A stretch of DNA of 64,000 nucleotides, taken from positions 16,898 to 80,897 of the forward strand of contig NZ_RXFT01000023.1 of the NCBI RefSeq assembly GCF_003952165.1. Direction: 5' to 3'. Origin of the DNA: Variovorax guangxiensis. Lineage in GTDB: Bacteria > Pseudomonadota > Gammaproteobacteria > Burkholderiales > Burkholderiaceae_C. Below are positions 8,592 to 19,300 of the stretch, one piece after another; positions within the stretch are counted from its first letter, which is position 1, and the number at the start of each line of letters is the position of its first letter. Both the position numbers and the translations under genes were made by a program. The notes under the pieces are model-generated. The model was not told the origin of the DNA. It made no database searches and saw only the letters and a program-made list of their open reading frames with translations.

Positions 8592-9149
8592 ATGGCATTC
8601 CTAGACGACGGCTCCTGGAGCCCTGAAGACGCCCGCCAGTTCTACGAACTGATCGGCACCGGCTCGTCCGAGACCGACCTGGTCATGCTGATCGAGAACA
8701 AGGGCGCGCCGGTCGAAGGCGAGCTGGAGCGCAGCTTCGACGACGGCAAGGCGCGCCTGAACATCGGCGGCTACTACTGGTCGGTGCAGGTGCCCGAGTC
8801 TTCCAGCCAGAACCAGGTGGTGCCCAACAACCTGATCGTCGCGCGCCGCAGCGACGCCGCCACCGCCACCATCGCCAGCCTGCTGCGTGCGCAGGAGAAA
8901 GACCTGAAGGTGATGATCAGCGCCTTCAAGTCCGGCGGCGACGAGCGCTCGCCCGATGCGCAGTCGACCTTCGAGCTGGTGCTGGAGAACGCGCGCATCT
9001 GCCGGCTGGTGCTGAGCTCGGGCGGCCACTGGGGCGTGCCCTCGGAGCTGATCTCCATCAGCTACCGCACGGTGAAGGTGCGCTCGGCGCCGCAGAAGAC
9101 CACCGGCCTGCGCGGCGCGGTGCGCGAATGCCAGTTCACCCGCGCATGA
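8592..9149 (+). CDS. hcp: Hcp-family T6SS tube-like protein (divergent paralogue)
   Basis: A 185-residue protein first in the run leading to TagJ and TssE-H. The second half (FELVLENARICRLVLSSG ... PSELISISYRTVKVR) follows the pattern of Hcp beta-barrels, where a strand ending in the late SFTY-type motif closes the ring. It is longer than the canonical Hcp encoded at 36227-36706 and shares little obvious sequence with it, so it may be an alternative tube or a tube-capping/adaptor variant. The ribosome site GGAGGTGAGAA is excellent. A T-rich stretch (8541-8560) just upstream may separate it from the caspase gene. The family assignment is moderate. Confidence 0.55.
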   Translation: MAFLDDGSWSPEDARQFYELIGTGSSETDLVMLIENKGAPVEGELERSFDDGKARLNIGGYYWSVQVPESSSQNQVVPNNLIVARRSDAATATIASLLRAQEKDLKVMISAFKSGGDERSPDAQSTFELVLENARICRLVLSSGGHWGVPSELISISYRTVKVRSAPQKTTGLRGAVRECQFTRA

Positions 9150-9186
9150 GCCGCGCACTCAGTCCAGCCACAAGGAGCCGCACACC

Positions 9187-10002
9187 ATGACCACCGCCGC
9201 CGAATTCCTCAAGGCCGCCGACCCCGCTGCAGCCCTCAAGGCCCTGAGCGACGACGTGCGCGCCAAGCCTTCCGACAGCAAGCACCGCGTGTTCATGGCG
9301 CAGCTGCTGTGCGTGCTGGGGCAGTGGGAGCGCGCGCTCAACCAGCTCACCGTGGCCGCCGAGCTCGACGCGCTGGCCGTGCCCATGAAGCAGGTCTACG
9401 GCGAGGCCGTGCGCTGCGAGGGCCTGCGCGCCGAAGTGTTCGCCGGCACGCGCACGCCGATGATCTTCGGCCAGCCCGACGAATGGCTGGCGCTGCTCAT
9501 CGAGTCGCTGCTGCGCCAGGGCCGCGGCGAGAGCGAGCTGGCGGAAGACCTGCGCCAGCGCGCCTTCGACGGCGCGCCCGCCATCGGCGGCACCGTCGAC
9601 GGCAAGCCCTTCGAATGGCTCTCCGACGCCGACATGCGGCTGGGCCCTGTGCTCGAGGCCTTCGTCAACGGCAAGTACTACTGGATTCCGTACGCGCGCC
9701 TCGCGCACATCAAGATCGAGCCGCCCGAGGACCTGCGCGACTGCGTATGGATGCCCGCGCACCTGCAGTTCGAGAACGGCGGCGAGACGCTCGCGCTCAT
9801 TCCCACGCGCTACGAAGGCACCGAGAAGCAGGAAGACGGCGAGCTGCGCCTCGCACGCAAGACCGAGTGGCGCGAGCTGCGCCCGGAGGTCTGGGCGGGC
9901 TTCGGCCAGCGCGTGCTCAGCAGCAGCGACGGCAATGAGTACGCGCTGATGGACGTGCGCGAGATCCTCTTCACGCCGGCCGAAGGTGCCGTCGATGGCT
10001 GA
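9187..10002 (+). CDS. tagJ: TagJ/ImpE family T6SS accessory protein
   Basis: A 271-residue ImpE-type protein. Family members bind the TssB sheath component and modulate ClpV-driven sheath recycling. The N-terminus is helical and TPR-like (LKALSDDVRAKPSDSKHRVFM ... LLCVLGQWERALNQL). The C-terminal half has the family signature around FEWLSDADMRLGPVLEAFVNGKYYWIPY. An AAGGAG site precedes the ATG. It overlaps the tssE start, as expected for a translationally coupled operon. Confidence 0.88.
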   Translation: MTTAAEFLKAADPAAALKALSDDVRAKPSDSKHRVFMAQLLCVLGQWERALNQLTVAAELDALAVPMKQVYGEAVRCEGLRAEVFAGTRTPMIFGQPDEWLALLIESLLRQGRGESELAEDLRQRAFDGAPAIGGTVDGKPFEWLSDADMRLGPVLEAFVNGKYYWIPYARLAHIKIEPPEDLRDCVWMPAHLQFENGGETLALIPTRYEGTEKQEDGELRLARKTEWRELRPEVWAGFGQRVLSSSDGNEYALMDVREILFTPAEGAVDG

Positions 10003-10510
10003 GCTCACCGCGCAGGAGCGGCTGCAGCCCTCGCTGCTCGACCGCCTCGTCGACAACGCGCCCGACGAGAAGCGCGAGAGCGACGACAAGCGCACGCTGA
10101 CCAAGCAGGCGCTGCGCCAGGCCGTGCTGCGCGACCTGGGCTGGCTCTTCAACGCCACCGGCTACGGCCTCTCGATGGACGACAGGCAGTACCCCAACGC
10201 GGCGCGTTCGGTCATCAACTACGGATTGCCTATGCTGTCTGGCCAGTTCACCTCGTCGGTGCAGCGTGTCAGCATGGAACAGGCTTTGAAGAACGCAATC
10301 CTGCAGTTCGAGCCACGCATCCTGTCCCGAACACTCGAAGTCGAACTCATCATGGAGGGCCCGGCACTTGACTCGCACAACAGCATCGGCCTGCAGATCC
10401 GCGGCATGCTGTGGGCGCAGCCCGTGCCGCTGGAGTTCCTGATGCGAAGCCGCGTAGACCTGGAAGAAGGTCGCATCGAGATAGTGGACATGGCGCAAAA
10501 CCCGAGATGA
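9995..10510 (+). CDS. tssE: T6SS baseplate subunit TssE (gp25-like)
   Basis: A 171-residue homologue of the phage T4 baseplate protein gp25, part of the T6SS wedge complex with TssF, TssG and TssK. Recognisable features are RPSLLDRL-like QPSLLDRLVD at the N-terminus and the conserved C-terminal LWAQPVPLEFLMRSRVDLEEGRI. ATG 9995 overlaps the tagJ stop by 8 bases. A GTG three codons upstream (9986) is an alternative start. The next gene, tssF, begins 7 bases after the stop. Confidence 0.93.
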   Translation: MAELTAQERLQPSLLDRLVDNAPDEKRESDDKRTLTKQALRQAVLRDLGWLFNATGYGLSMDDRQYPNAARSVINYGLPMLSGQFTSSVQRVSMEQALKNAILQFEPRILSRTLEVELIMEGPALDSHNSIGLQIRGMLWAQPVPLEFLMRSRVDLEEGRIEIVDMAQNPR

Positions 10511-10517
10511 GTCCGCC

Positions 10518-12410
10518 ATGGACCCCAGGCTGCTGAGTCTGTACGAACAGGAACTGCGCTACTTCCGCGAAAGCTCTTCAGAGTTCGCACGCGCATTTCC
10601 AAAGATTGCGCATCGGCTCGGCATCGAAGGCCAGGAGGTCGCCGATCCGTACGTGGAGCGGCTCATCGAGGCCACCGCATTCCTCTCGGCGCGCGTGGGC
10701 CTGAAGCTCGACGCCGAATACCCGCGCTTCACCGGGCACCTGCTCGATATCGTGTATCCGCACTTCCTCGCGCCGACGCCGGCGATGGTGGTGGTCTCGT
10801 TCGCGCCGGATCCCGACGACGCCAACCTCGCCACCGGCCCGAGCCTGCCGCGCGGCAGCGGCCTGCGCGCGCGGCAGGCGGTGGGGCAGAACACGCACTG
10901 CGAGTTCCGCACAGCCAGCGCATTGCGCATCTGGCCCATCGAGGTGCAGCGCGCGCAGTACTTCACCTACGCGCCCGACCTGCCGCTCAACACGCATCCG
11001 CAGTCGCGCGCGATCCGCGGCGGCCTGCGCATCGTGCTGCGCGCCACGGCCGGGCTGGACTTCAGCCAGATCGCGCTCGACGATCTCGTGCTGCACTTCG
11101 GCGGCGCGGAAGACGTGGCCTGGCAGCTGCACGAATGCGCGCTGGGCCAGCCCATCGGTGTGCTGGTGCGGCCGCTGGGGCCGGGCGGCGGCCTGCAGGG
11201 CACGCCGCGCAGCCTGCCGCCGAGCGCCATCGGCGCGGTCGGCTTCGAGGACGACGAGGCGCTGCTGCCCGTCACGGCCACCGGCTTCTCGGGCTTCAGG
11301 CTGCTGCAGGAGTACTTCGCCTTTCCCCAGCGCTTCCAGTTCGTGCGCATCGGCGGGCTGAAGGCGCTGCTGGCCCAGATGCCGGTGGGCGAGGTCGAGA
11401 TCGTGCTGCTGTTCTCGCGCGGCGACGCGGCTCTCGAAAAGCTCGTGAGCGCCGACAACGTGCTGCTGCACTGCGTGCCCGCGGTGAACCTCTTCAGCAA
11501 GCGGCTCGACCGCGTGCCGCTGAACGAGGGCGTGAGCCAGTTCCACCTGGTGCCCGACCGCACGCGGCCGCAGGACTTCGAGGTGCACACCGTCACCGAG
11601 GTCATCGGCCACGGCACGCCGGGCGCCGATGCGGCGGCGGCCGAGCAGCCGTTCCGGCCCTTCTACTCGGCCTTCCACGGCAGCCGCCTGAGCCATCCGG
11701 CCTACTTCACGACCACGCGCGAGCCGCGCATGCTGTCGGTGCGCCAGCGCACGGAGGGCAACCGCAGCAGCCACATCGGCTCCGAGGTCTACATGCAGAT
11801 CGTCGATCCGCAGCAGGCGCCGTACGCGGCCACGCTGCGGCAGCTGGCGGTGACCGCGCTGTGCACCAACCGCGACCTGCCCCTCTTGATGCCGCTGGGC
11901 CGCGAGAACGACTTCGACTGCGTCGATTCATTCCCCGTGCAGCGCGTGCGCATGGTGCGCGGTCCCTCGCGGCCGGTGTCGCCGGTGGTGAGCCAGGGGC
12001 TGGGCTGGCGCGTGGTCGACCATCTCGCGCTCAACTACCTGTCGCTGTCCGACAGCACGCCGGAGCAGGGCGCGGCCGCGCTGCGCGAGACGCTGATGCT
12101 CTACGCGGTGCATGCGGACGAGATGCGCCAGGGCCAGGTGCGCGGGCTGCTTTCGGTGAAGTGCAAGCCGGTGGCGCGCCGCCTGCCGCTGAAGGGGCCG
12201 ATCGCCTTCGGCCGCGGGCTGGAGGTGACGCTGGAAGTCGACAAGGACGCCTTCCACGGCCACAGCAGCTTTCTCTTCGGTGCCGTGCTGGCGCGCTTTC
12301 TGTCGCGCCACGTGGAGGTGAACCATTTCGTCGAGACCGTGCTGCGCATCGCGGGCAAGGGCGAGACCATGCGCTGGAGGCCGCTGTGCGGGACGCGGCA
12401 GATCCTGTGA
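10518..12410 (+). CDS. tssF: T6SS baseplate subunit TssF
   Basis: A 630-residue VasA/TssF baseplate protein with the typical opening MDPRLLSLYEQELRYFRE and the signature YPRFTGHLLDIVYPHFLAPTPAM near residues 65-90. With TssG and TssE it forms the wedge that surrounds the spike and starts sheath polymerisation. Length is normal for the family (about 600 residues). The stop is shared with the GTG start of tssG (GTGA), so the two are probably translated in a coupled way. Confidence 0.96.
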   Translation: MDPRLLSLYEQELRYFRESSSEFARAFPKIAHRLGIEGQEVADPYVERLIEATAFLSARVGLKLDAEYPRFTGHLLDIVYPHFLAPTPAMVVVSFAPDPDDANLATGPSLPRGSGLRARQAVGQNTHCEFRTASALRIWPIEVQRAQYFTYAPDLPLNTHPQSRAIRGGLRIVLRATAGLDFSQIALDDLVLHFGGAEDVAWQLHECALGQPIGVLVRPLGPGGGLQGTPRSLPPSAIGAVGFEDDEALLPVTATGFSGFRLLQEYFAFPQRFQFVRIGGLKALLAQMPVGEVEIVLLFSRGDAALEKLVSADNVLLHCVPAVNLFSKRLDRVPLNEGVSQFHLVPDRTRPQDFEVHTVTEVIGHGTPGADAAAAEQPFRPFYSAFHGSRLSHPAYFTTTREPRMLSVRQRTEGNRSSHIGSEVYMQIVDPQQAPYAATLRQLAVTALCTNRDLPLLMPLGRENDFDCVDSFPVQRVRMVRGPSRPVSPVVSQGLGWRVVDHLALNYLSLSDSTPEQGAAALRETLMLYAVHADEMRQGQVRGLLSVKCKPVARRLPLKGPIAFGRGLEVTLEVDKDAFHGHSSFLFGAVLARFLSRHVEVNHFVETVLRIAGKGETMRWRPLCGTRQIL

Positions 12411-13525
12411 CCGGCAACCTGGCCAGCGCTGCCCGCGCGCCCGGGCAGGGCGCGGGCACCGTGCAGGCCCGCGTCGATGCCGCGCTGCGCGGCTGGTCGG
12501 CCCAGCCCTGGGCCTTCGACTACTTCGCGGTGATGCGCCGGCTGGAGTCGGTCGCGAAGACCACGCCGCGCTGGGGCCGCGCGCTGCTGCCCGGTGCCGA
12601 GCCGGTGCGCGTGGGGCAGGAGCCTTCGCTCTCGTTCGCGCCCGCGAGCTTCAGCCGCTTCGAGCCCGCCACCGTGCATTCGCCGCCGCGCCTGCGCCAG
12701 CAGTTCTTCGGCTACATCGGCCCCAACGGGCCGCTGCCGGTGCACCTGAGCGACTTCATCCGCGAGCGCAGCCTGAACCATGGCGACCCGACCTGGCTGG
12801 CCTTTCTCGACAGCTTCTCGCACCGCTTCTCGCTGCACTTCTACCGCGCGTGGGCGCAGTCGCGTCCGGCCGTGGCGCTGGACCGGCCGGGCGAGGACCG
12901 CTTCCGCCTGCAGATCGGCGCGCTGGTGGGCATCGGCGCGCCGGGCCGCGTGGAGCGCGACGAGATCCATGACGACGCGCGGCTGCACTTCTCGGGCTGG
13001 CTCGCGCGACGCGTGCACAACGTGGAGAGCGTGGAGTCGGTGCTGTGCTGCTACTTCGGCGTGCCGGTGAAGCTGGAGCGCTGGGTCGGCCACTGGATGA
13101 GCCTGCCCGCCGGCGAACTTACGCGGCTGGGGCAGGGCGAGAGCTCGCGCTCCATGGGGATGGGCGCCATGCTCGGCACCCGTGCGTGGGACCGCCAGCA
13201 CCGCGTGCGCCTGCATCTGGGCCCGCTCACGCTCGAGCAGTACCGCATGTTCCTGCCCATCGGCGATGCGCGCCCCGTGCTGCAGCGCTGGATGCAGCAG
13301 CTGCTCGGCGACGAGCTCGAGTGGGACGCAGAACTCGTGCTCGAGAAGGCGCAGGTGCCGCTCACGCGACTTGGCGACGCGAAGGGCAGCGCGCCCCGCC
13401 TCGGCTGGGTGTCGTGGCTCGGCCAGCGCCCGCGCTCGCGCGACGCGGCCGACGTGCGCATCGGCAGCCAGTCTTTCAACAAGCCCACCTTCATTCGTTC
13501 AGAAGAGATACGGAGTCCCTCATGA
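12407..13525 (+). CDS. tssG: T6SS baseplate subunit TssG
   Basis: A 372-residue TssG protein with the family features PWAFDYFAVMRRLE at the N-terminus, FFGYIGPNGPLPVHLSDF in the first third and FLDSFSHRFSLHFYRAW after that. GTG 12407 overlaps the tssF stop and gives the usual N-terminal length; no ATG exists at the right place. The stop is inside the ATGA that starts clpV. Together with TssE and TssF it forms the baseplate wedge. Confidence 0.94.
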   Translation: MTGNLASAARAPGQGAGTVQARVDAALRGWSAQPWAFDYFAVMRRLESVAKTTPRWGRALLPGAEPVRVGQEPSLSFAPASFSRFEPATVHSPPRLRQQFFGYIGPNGPLPVHLSDFIRERSLNHGDPTWLAFLDSFSHRFSLHFYRAWAQSRPAVALDRPGEDRFRLQIGALVGIGAPGRVERDEIHDDARLHFSGWLARRVHNVESVESVLCCYFGVPVKLERWVGHWMSLPAGELTRLGQGESSRSMGMGAMLGTRAWDRQHRVRLHLGPLTLEQYRMFLPIGDARPVLQRWMQQLLGDELEWDAELVLEKAQVPLTRLGDAKGSAPRLGWVSWLGQRPRSRDAADVRIGSQSFNKPTFIRSEEIRSPS

Positions 13526-16236
13526 GTGAAATCAGCCGCACCGCCCTTTTCGGCAAGCTCAACTCGCTGGCCTACAAGGCCATCGAAGGCGCCACCGTGT
13601 TCTGCAAGATGCGGGGCAATCCGTACGTGGAGCTGGAGCACTGGTTCGCGCAGCTGCTGCAGGCGCAGGACTCCGACCTGCACCGCGTGATCCAGCACTA
13701 CGGTCTCGACGTGTCGGTCATCGCCAAGGACATGACCGCCGCGCTCGACCGCCTGCCGCGCGGCGCCACCGCCATCAGCGACTTCTCGCCGCACATCGAG
13801 AACGCCATCGAGCGCGCATGGACCTACGCCACGCTGCAGTTCGGCGAGGCGCAGGTGCGTACCGGCTACCTGCTGGTGGGCATGCTGAAGACGCAGAGCC
13901 TGCGCAACCCGCTGTTCGGCCTGTCGAAGCAGTTCGAGAAAGTGAAGGTCGAGGACCTGGCCGACAACTTCGCGAAGATCTGCGATGCCTCGCCCGAGGC
14001 GCAGATGCGCGCGCAGGACGGCACCGGCTTGGGGCAAGGCGCGCCCGGCGAGGACTCCGGCGCGATGGCGCCGGCCGCCATGGGCAAGGGCGACGCTCTC
14101 AAGAAGTTCGCGGTCGACCTCACCGAGAAGGCGAAGAAGGGCGAGATGGACCCGGTGACGGGCCGCGACGAGGAGATCCGCCAGATCGTCGACATCCTCA
14201 TGCGCCGCCGCCAGAACAACCCGCTGCTCACCGGCGAGGCCGGCGTCGGCAAGACGGCCGTGGTGGAAGGCTTCGCGCAGCGCCTGGCGCGCGGCGACGT
14301 GCCGCCGCAGCTGAAGGACGTGAAGCTGCTCACGCTGGACATCGGCCTGCTGCAGGCCGGCGCGAGCATGAAGGGCGAGTTCGAGCAGCGCCTGCGCCAG
14401 GTGATCGACGAGGTGCAGAGCTCGCCCACGCCCATCATCCTTTTCATCGACGAGATCCACACGCTGGTGGGGGCGGGCGGCGCGGCCGGCACCGGCGACG
14501 CGGCCAACCTGCTCAAGCCGGCGCTCGCGCGCGGCAACCTGCGCACCATCGGCGCCACCACCTGGGCCGAGTACAAGAAATACATCGAGAAGGACCCGGC
14601 ACTCACCCGCCGCTTCCAGGTCGTCCAGGTGCCAGAGCCCGACGAGACCAAGGCCATCCTGATGTTGCGCGGCGTGGCCAGCGTGCTCGAGAAGCACCAT
14701 CGCGTGCAGCTGCTCGACGAGGCCATCGAGGCGGCGGTGAAGCTGAGCCACCGCTACATTCCCGCGCGCCAGCTGCCCGACAAGGCCGTGAGCCTGCTGG
14801 ACACCGCCTGCGCGCGCGTGGCCGTGTCGCAGCACGCGACGCCGCCCGAGGTGGAAGACTGCATGCGCCGCATCGAGGGGCTGACGGTGGAGCAGGAGAT
14901 CATCGGGCGCGAAGAGGCCATCGGCATCGACGTGACCAAGCGCGCCGCGCAGGTGGCCGCGCTGCTGGCCGAGTCGAAGGTGCAGCTCGATGCGCTCAAC
15001 GCCCGCTGGCAGGAAGAGAAAGGGCTGGTCGACCGGCTGCTGGAGCTGCGCAGCAAGCTGCGCGCGGGGAACAAGCCGGTGGACACGCCCGCTGCCGCCA
15101 ATGCCGATGCGGCCGCACCTGCCGCCGCCGCTGAAGCCGCACCCGACCGCGCCGCGCTGCTGGCTGAACTGCACGAGCTGCAGGCGAAGATCCACGCGGT
15201 GCAGGGCGAGTCGCCGCTGATCCTGCCTTCGGTCGACGAGCAGGCCGTGGCCTCGGTGGTCGCCGACTGGACCGGCATTCCCGTCGGCCGCATGGTCAAG
15301 AACGAGGTGGAGGCGGTGCTCAAGCTCGCCGACACGCTCAACCAGCGCGTGATCGGACAGAAGCACGGCCTGGAGATGATCGCGCGGCGCATCCAGACCT
15401 CGCGCGCGCGGCTGGACAACCCGCAGAAGCCCATCGGCGTGTTCATGCTGTGCGGCACCTCCGGCGTGGGCAAGACCGAGACCGCGCTCGCGCTGGCCGA
15501 GGCGCTGTACGGCGGCGAGCAGAACATCATCACCATCAACATGAGCGAGTTCCAGGAGGCGCACACCGTCTCCACGCTCAAGGGCGCGCCTCCGGGCTAC
15601 GTGGGCTACGGCGAGGGCGGCATCCTGACCGAGGCGGTGCGTCGCCGCCCGTACAGCGTGGTGCTGCTCGACGAGGTGGAGAAGGCCCACCCCGACGTGC
15701 ACGAGATCTTCTTCCAGGTCTTCGACAAGGGCTGGATGGAAGACGGCGAGGGCCGGATGATCGACTTCAAGAACACCATCATCCTGCTGACCACCAATGC
15801 CGGCAGCGAGCTGGTGATGAGCATGTGCCGCGACCCCGAGCTGTTGCCCGACCCCAACGCGCTGGCCGATGCGCTGAAGGCGCCGCTGATGAAGGTGTTC
15901 CCGCCCGCGCTGCTGGGCCGCATCGTCACCATTCCCTACTACCCGCTGTCGCCCGAGATGATGAAGAAGATCGTGCGGCTGCAGCTGGGCCGCATCAAGA
16001 AGCGCGTGGAAACCAACCACGGCGTGCCTTTCGAGTACAGCGACGCGGTGGTCGACCAGGTGGTCGCGCGCTGCCAGGACCCGGAGTCGGGCGGGCGCGT
16101 GATCGACGCGATCCTCACCAACACCGTGCTGCCGACGATCTCGGTCGAGTACCTGCAGCGGCTGGCCTCGGGCGGCGAGATCCGCCGGGTCGCGCTCGAC
16201 GTGAAGGACGCGGACTTCACCTACGCCTTCGACTGA
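13522..16236 (+). CDS. tssH: T6SS sheath-recycling AAA+ ATPase TssH/ClpV
   Basis: A 904-residue Clp-family ATPase that disassembles the contracted TssB/TssC sheath. It has an N-terminal Clp repeat region (about 1-150), a first AAA+ domain with Walker A GEAGVGKT at 238-245 and Walker B FIDEIHTLVG, a coiled middle domain, and a second AAA+ domain with Walker A GTSGVGKT at 645-652 followed by VLLDEVEKAHPDV. The Ala-rich stretch before residue 550 is a linker expansion. ATG 13522 overlaps the tssG stop. Assignment to ClpV rather than ClpB rests on context and the ClpV-like N-terminus. Confidence 0.95.
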   Translation: MSEISRTALFGKLNSLAYKAIEGATVFCKMRGNPYVELEHWFAQLLQAQDSDLHRVIQHYGLDVSVIAKDMTAALDRLPRGATAISDFSPHIENAIERAWTYATLQFGEAQVRTGYLLVGMLKTQSLRNPLFGLSKQFEKVKVEDLADNFAKICDASPEAQMRAQDGTGLGQGAPGEDSGAMAPAAMGKGDALKKFAVDLTEKAKKGEMDPVTGRDEEIRQIVDILMRRRQNNPLLTGEAGVGKTAVVEGFAQRLARGDVPPQLKDVKLLTLDIGLLQAGASMKGEFEQRLRQVIDEVQSSPTPIILFIDEIHTLVGAGGAAGTGDAANLLKPALARGNLRTIGATTWAEYKKYIEKDPALTRRFQVVQVPEPDETKAILMLRGVASVLEKHHRVQLLDEAIEAAVKLSHRYIPARQLPDKAVSLLDTACARVAVSQHATPPEVEDCMRRIEGLTVEQEIIGREEAIGIDVTKRAAQVAALLAESKVQLDALNARWQEEKGLVDRLLELRSKLRAGNKPVDTPAAANADAAAPAAAAEAAPDRAALLAELHELQAKIHAVQGESPLILPSVDEQAVASVVADWTGIPVGRMVKNEVEAVLKLADTLNQRVIGQKHGLEMIARRIQTSRARLDNPQKPIGVFMLCGTSGVGKTETALALAEALYGGEQNIITINMSEFQEAHTVSTLKGAPPGYVGYGEGGILTEAVRRRPYSVVLLDEVEKAHPDVHEIFFQVFDKGWMEDGEGRMIDFKNTIILLTTNAGSELVMSMCRDPELLPDPNALADALKAPLMKVFPPALLGRIVTIPYYPLSPEMMKKIVRLQLGRIKKRVETNHGVPFEYSDAVVDQVVARCQDPESGGRVIDAILTNTVLPTISVEYLQRLASGGEIRRVALDVKDADFTYAFD

Positions 16237-16245
16237 CATGACACA

Positions 16246-16340
16246 CACCCCCAGTCTTCGCGCACTTCGTGTCGCTTCGCCAACCCCCTTGCAGGGGGCA
16301 ACGCCTGCGGCCCGGCAAAGCCGGTTCCGCGGCGTTTCGC
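16246..16340. repeat. Intergenic hairpin repeat, copy 2 of 3 (inverted)
   Basis: Reverse-oriented copy of the element at 4350-4441. It contains AACCCCCTTGCAGGGGG and CGGCAAAGCCGG, located between tssH and the first vgrG. The hairpins could act as transcription attenuators between the two genes, but there is no T-run. Confidence 0.82.
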
Positions 16341-16387
16341 GAACTGGCCGCGACGACTGACGCCGCATTGACGCAAGAGACCAAGAA

Positions 16388-19300
16388 ATGGCCGACAACG
16401 AGTTCCGCATCGAGAGCGATTCACCCGCCAAGGACGACCTGATGTTCTGGCGCATCGTGGGGCACGAGGCGCTGGCGCGCCCGTCGGCCTATGAGCTCAC
16501 GGTGATCTCGACGAACAAGGCCATCGACGCCAAGGACATCCTCGGGCATGCCTTCGACGTGGTGATCGGGTTCAAGGACGCCGATGGCGCAACGCACGAG
16601 CGCCATTGCCAGGGCCATGCGGTGCGCTTCGTGCGCGCGGGCCACATGGGGCGGCACTACGAATACCGCATCACCCTGCGCTCGTGGTTCTGGCTGCTCA
16701 CCAAGCGCGCCAACTCCCGCATCCTGCAGGAGAAAAAGGTGCTCGAAGTGCTCGACGCGGTGTTCGAGGACAGCCCCATCAAGCGCTTCAAGAAGACCAA
16801 GGCCGACAACGTGGTCGGCACGCACAACCCGCGCCGCTACTGCGTGCAGCACCAGGAAAGCGACTACAGCTTTCTATCGCGCCTGCTGGAGGACGAGGGC
16901 ATCTACTACTGGTTCGACGCGCACGACGCGCCCGGCACCATGCATCTTTCGGACGCCAGCGACATGGCGCACGAGAAGCTGCCGGCGGCCGACACCCTGC
17001 GCCACATGGCCGTCAACGCCGCCGAACCGCGCTTCAACGAGATCTCGCGCTGGGTGAGCGGACGCCAGTTCGACACCGGCAAGCACGCCTCGCGCGACAG
17101 CGACTTCAAGGCCATCAAGAAGAAACTGGGCGCCGACATCGATGCGTCGGACGACCACGAGCTCGCGAGCCTGGAGCTCTTCGAGTTCCCGGGCGGCTAC
17201 TTCAGCGGCGACGACGCCGAGACCCGCGCCAAGCTGCGCGGCGACGAACTCAACGCGCGCCGCGACCGCCACTGGGCCGTGACGCCGTGGCCCGACGTCA
17301 CGGCCGGGCGCGGCTTCAAGTACGAAGGCGACCCCGACGGCACGCGCAACGGCGACTACGTGATCGCGGCCTGCACCTTCGTCGCCAGCCATCGCGGCTA
17401 CGAGGGCGTCAGCGGCAACACCCCGGCGCAGCCCGTGCATGCCGCGCTGACCGACGTGCTGCGCGACGACGCGGTGAACGCCGACACGCTGCCGGTGCTC
17501 GAAGAGATCATCGCGGCCACGCCCGCGCTCTCGGCCGCGCAGACCGGCAGCAGCATCTTCCTGCTCACCGTGATGCCGGTCGAGCGCCTGTTCCGCACGC
17601 CCCGCCTCACGCCACGCGTGACCATGCCGGGCCCGCAGACCGCCATCGTCGTCGGCCCCAAGGGCGACGAGCTGCACGTGGACGACCACGGCCGCGTGAA
17701 GGTGCACTTCCACTGGGACCGCTACGACGAGAGCAACGAGAAGTCGACCTGCTGGATCCGCGTGTCGCAGCCCTGGGGCGGCAAGGGCTGGGGCGGCTAC
17801 TTCATTCCGCGCATCGGCCAGGAGGTGATCGTCGACTTCCTCAACGGCGACCCCGACCGGCCCATCATCATGGGGCGCGTCTACAACGACGAGCAGCCCA
17901 TTCCCTACAAGTCGCCGACGCAGAGCGGCTTCAAGACCCGCTCCACGCCCGGCGGCGGCTCTTCGAACTACAACGAGATCATGTTCGAGGACAAGAAGGG
18001 CGAGGAAAAGATCAACATCCACGCCGAACTCGACATGAGCCGCAGCGTGGAGCGCGACGACTCCACCACCATCGACCGCGACCAGAGCGTCACCGTCAAG
18101 CGCGACCAGACCAACCACGTCGACCGCGACCGCAAGAGCACGGTGACGCGCAACGACACCAACATGGTGGTGGTGGACCAGAAGAACACGGTCAAGGGGA
18201 AGCAGAACAACCAGGTGGTGGGCAACCGCGATACCTTCGTCGACAGCAACGATTCGCTCAAGGTGAAGGGCACCAGCACCCACGAAGTCGTCGGCGCGCG
18301 CAGCGACATCTCCCGTGCCGGCGAAACCCGCAGCGTGACCGGCAACCAGACCATCACCGTCAGCGGAAACCTGACCTACAAGGCCGCGAAGATGAGCTTC
18401 GAGGCCGCGCACATCGACTGGATGGTGACCGGTGCGAGCTCGAAGTACATCACGGTGCCCACCGGGCCGCTGCACCTGATGGCCAACAAGATCAAGCTGA
18501 TGAGCAACACCGGCATCGAGATGATGGCGGTGGGCAACATCGACGCGACCTCCATCGGCAGCAACACCACGGTGCTTGGGCCGAACTCGAGCGGGTACAT
18601 CGGCACCAACAGCGAAGCGAACCTGGGCATCGCGCGCGCCACGTTCATGGGACTGAGCATCGACAACGCTCTTGCGCTGAGCATGTCGAACTTCGTGGGC
18701 ATCAAGATCGACAACACCGCGGGGATCGCGATCGATACCGTGGCAGCCGTGGCGATCGAGCAGAGGACCAGCAACGTGCGGCAATCAACTCTGCAGTGCT
18801 TCACCCCCGGTGCGGGCGGCAGTGCGGGTGCAGGTGCCGCGGCCGCCGCTGCGTTGGGGGCGGTCGCCGGCGCGGGCAGTGCGATCAAGGACGTGCTCGC
18901 CACGCTGGACCAGTACGCGGCGGCCGAGGAGCAGCTGACGACCGCGTCCAAGGAAGCGGCGGCGGCCGGCCTGCCCGGTCTCGCCGGGCGCCTGTCCAAC
19001 CTGGCGACCATCACTCGCATGCGGCACAACCAGGGGATCATGGGCGCGGTGCCTGTGCTCGGAACGGGACTCGAGGTGTTCCTGGAAGTTTTCGTCGGCA
19101 GCGACTCGACCGGGACCGGTGCGCTGGCCGGCGATCAGTCGAAAAACGCAGACGGCACGAACGCCGCGCCGCCGCCGCCGCCCGGCGAGATCGAGCCGAC
19201 GCAGGCATGGCAGCCGCCGCCGCCCGGTAGCGGGCCGGCGGGTGGCTCTTCGGGTACGGGGAGCACCGGTGGCGGGAGTGGTGGCAGCAGTGGAGGCACA

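Noticed and set aside
13051..16455. Long antisense frame opposite tssH
   Set aside because: It mirrors the ClpV coding sequence and has no recognisable domains.
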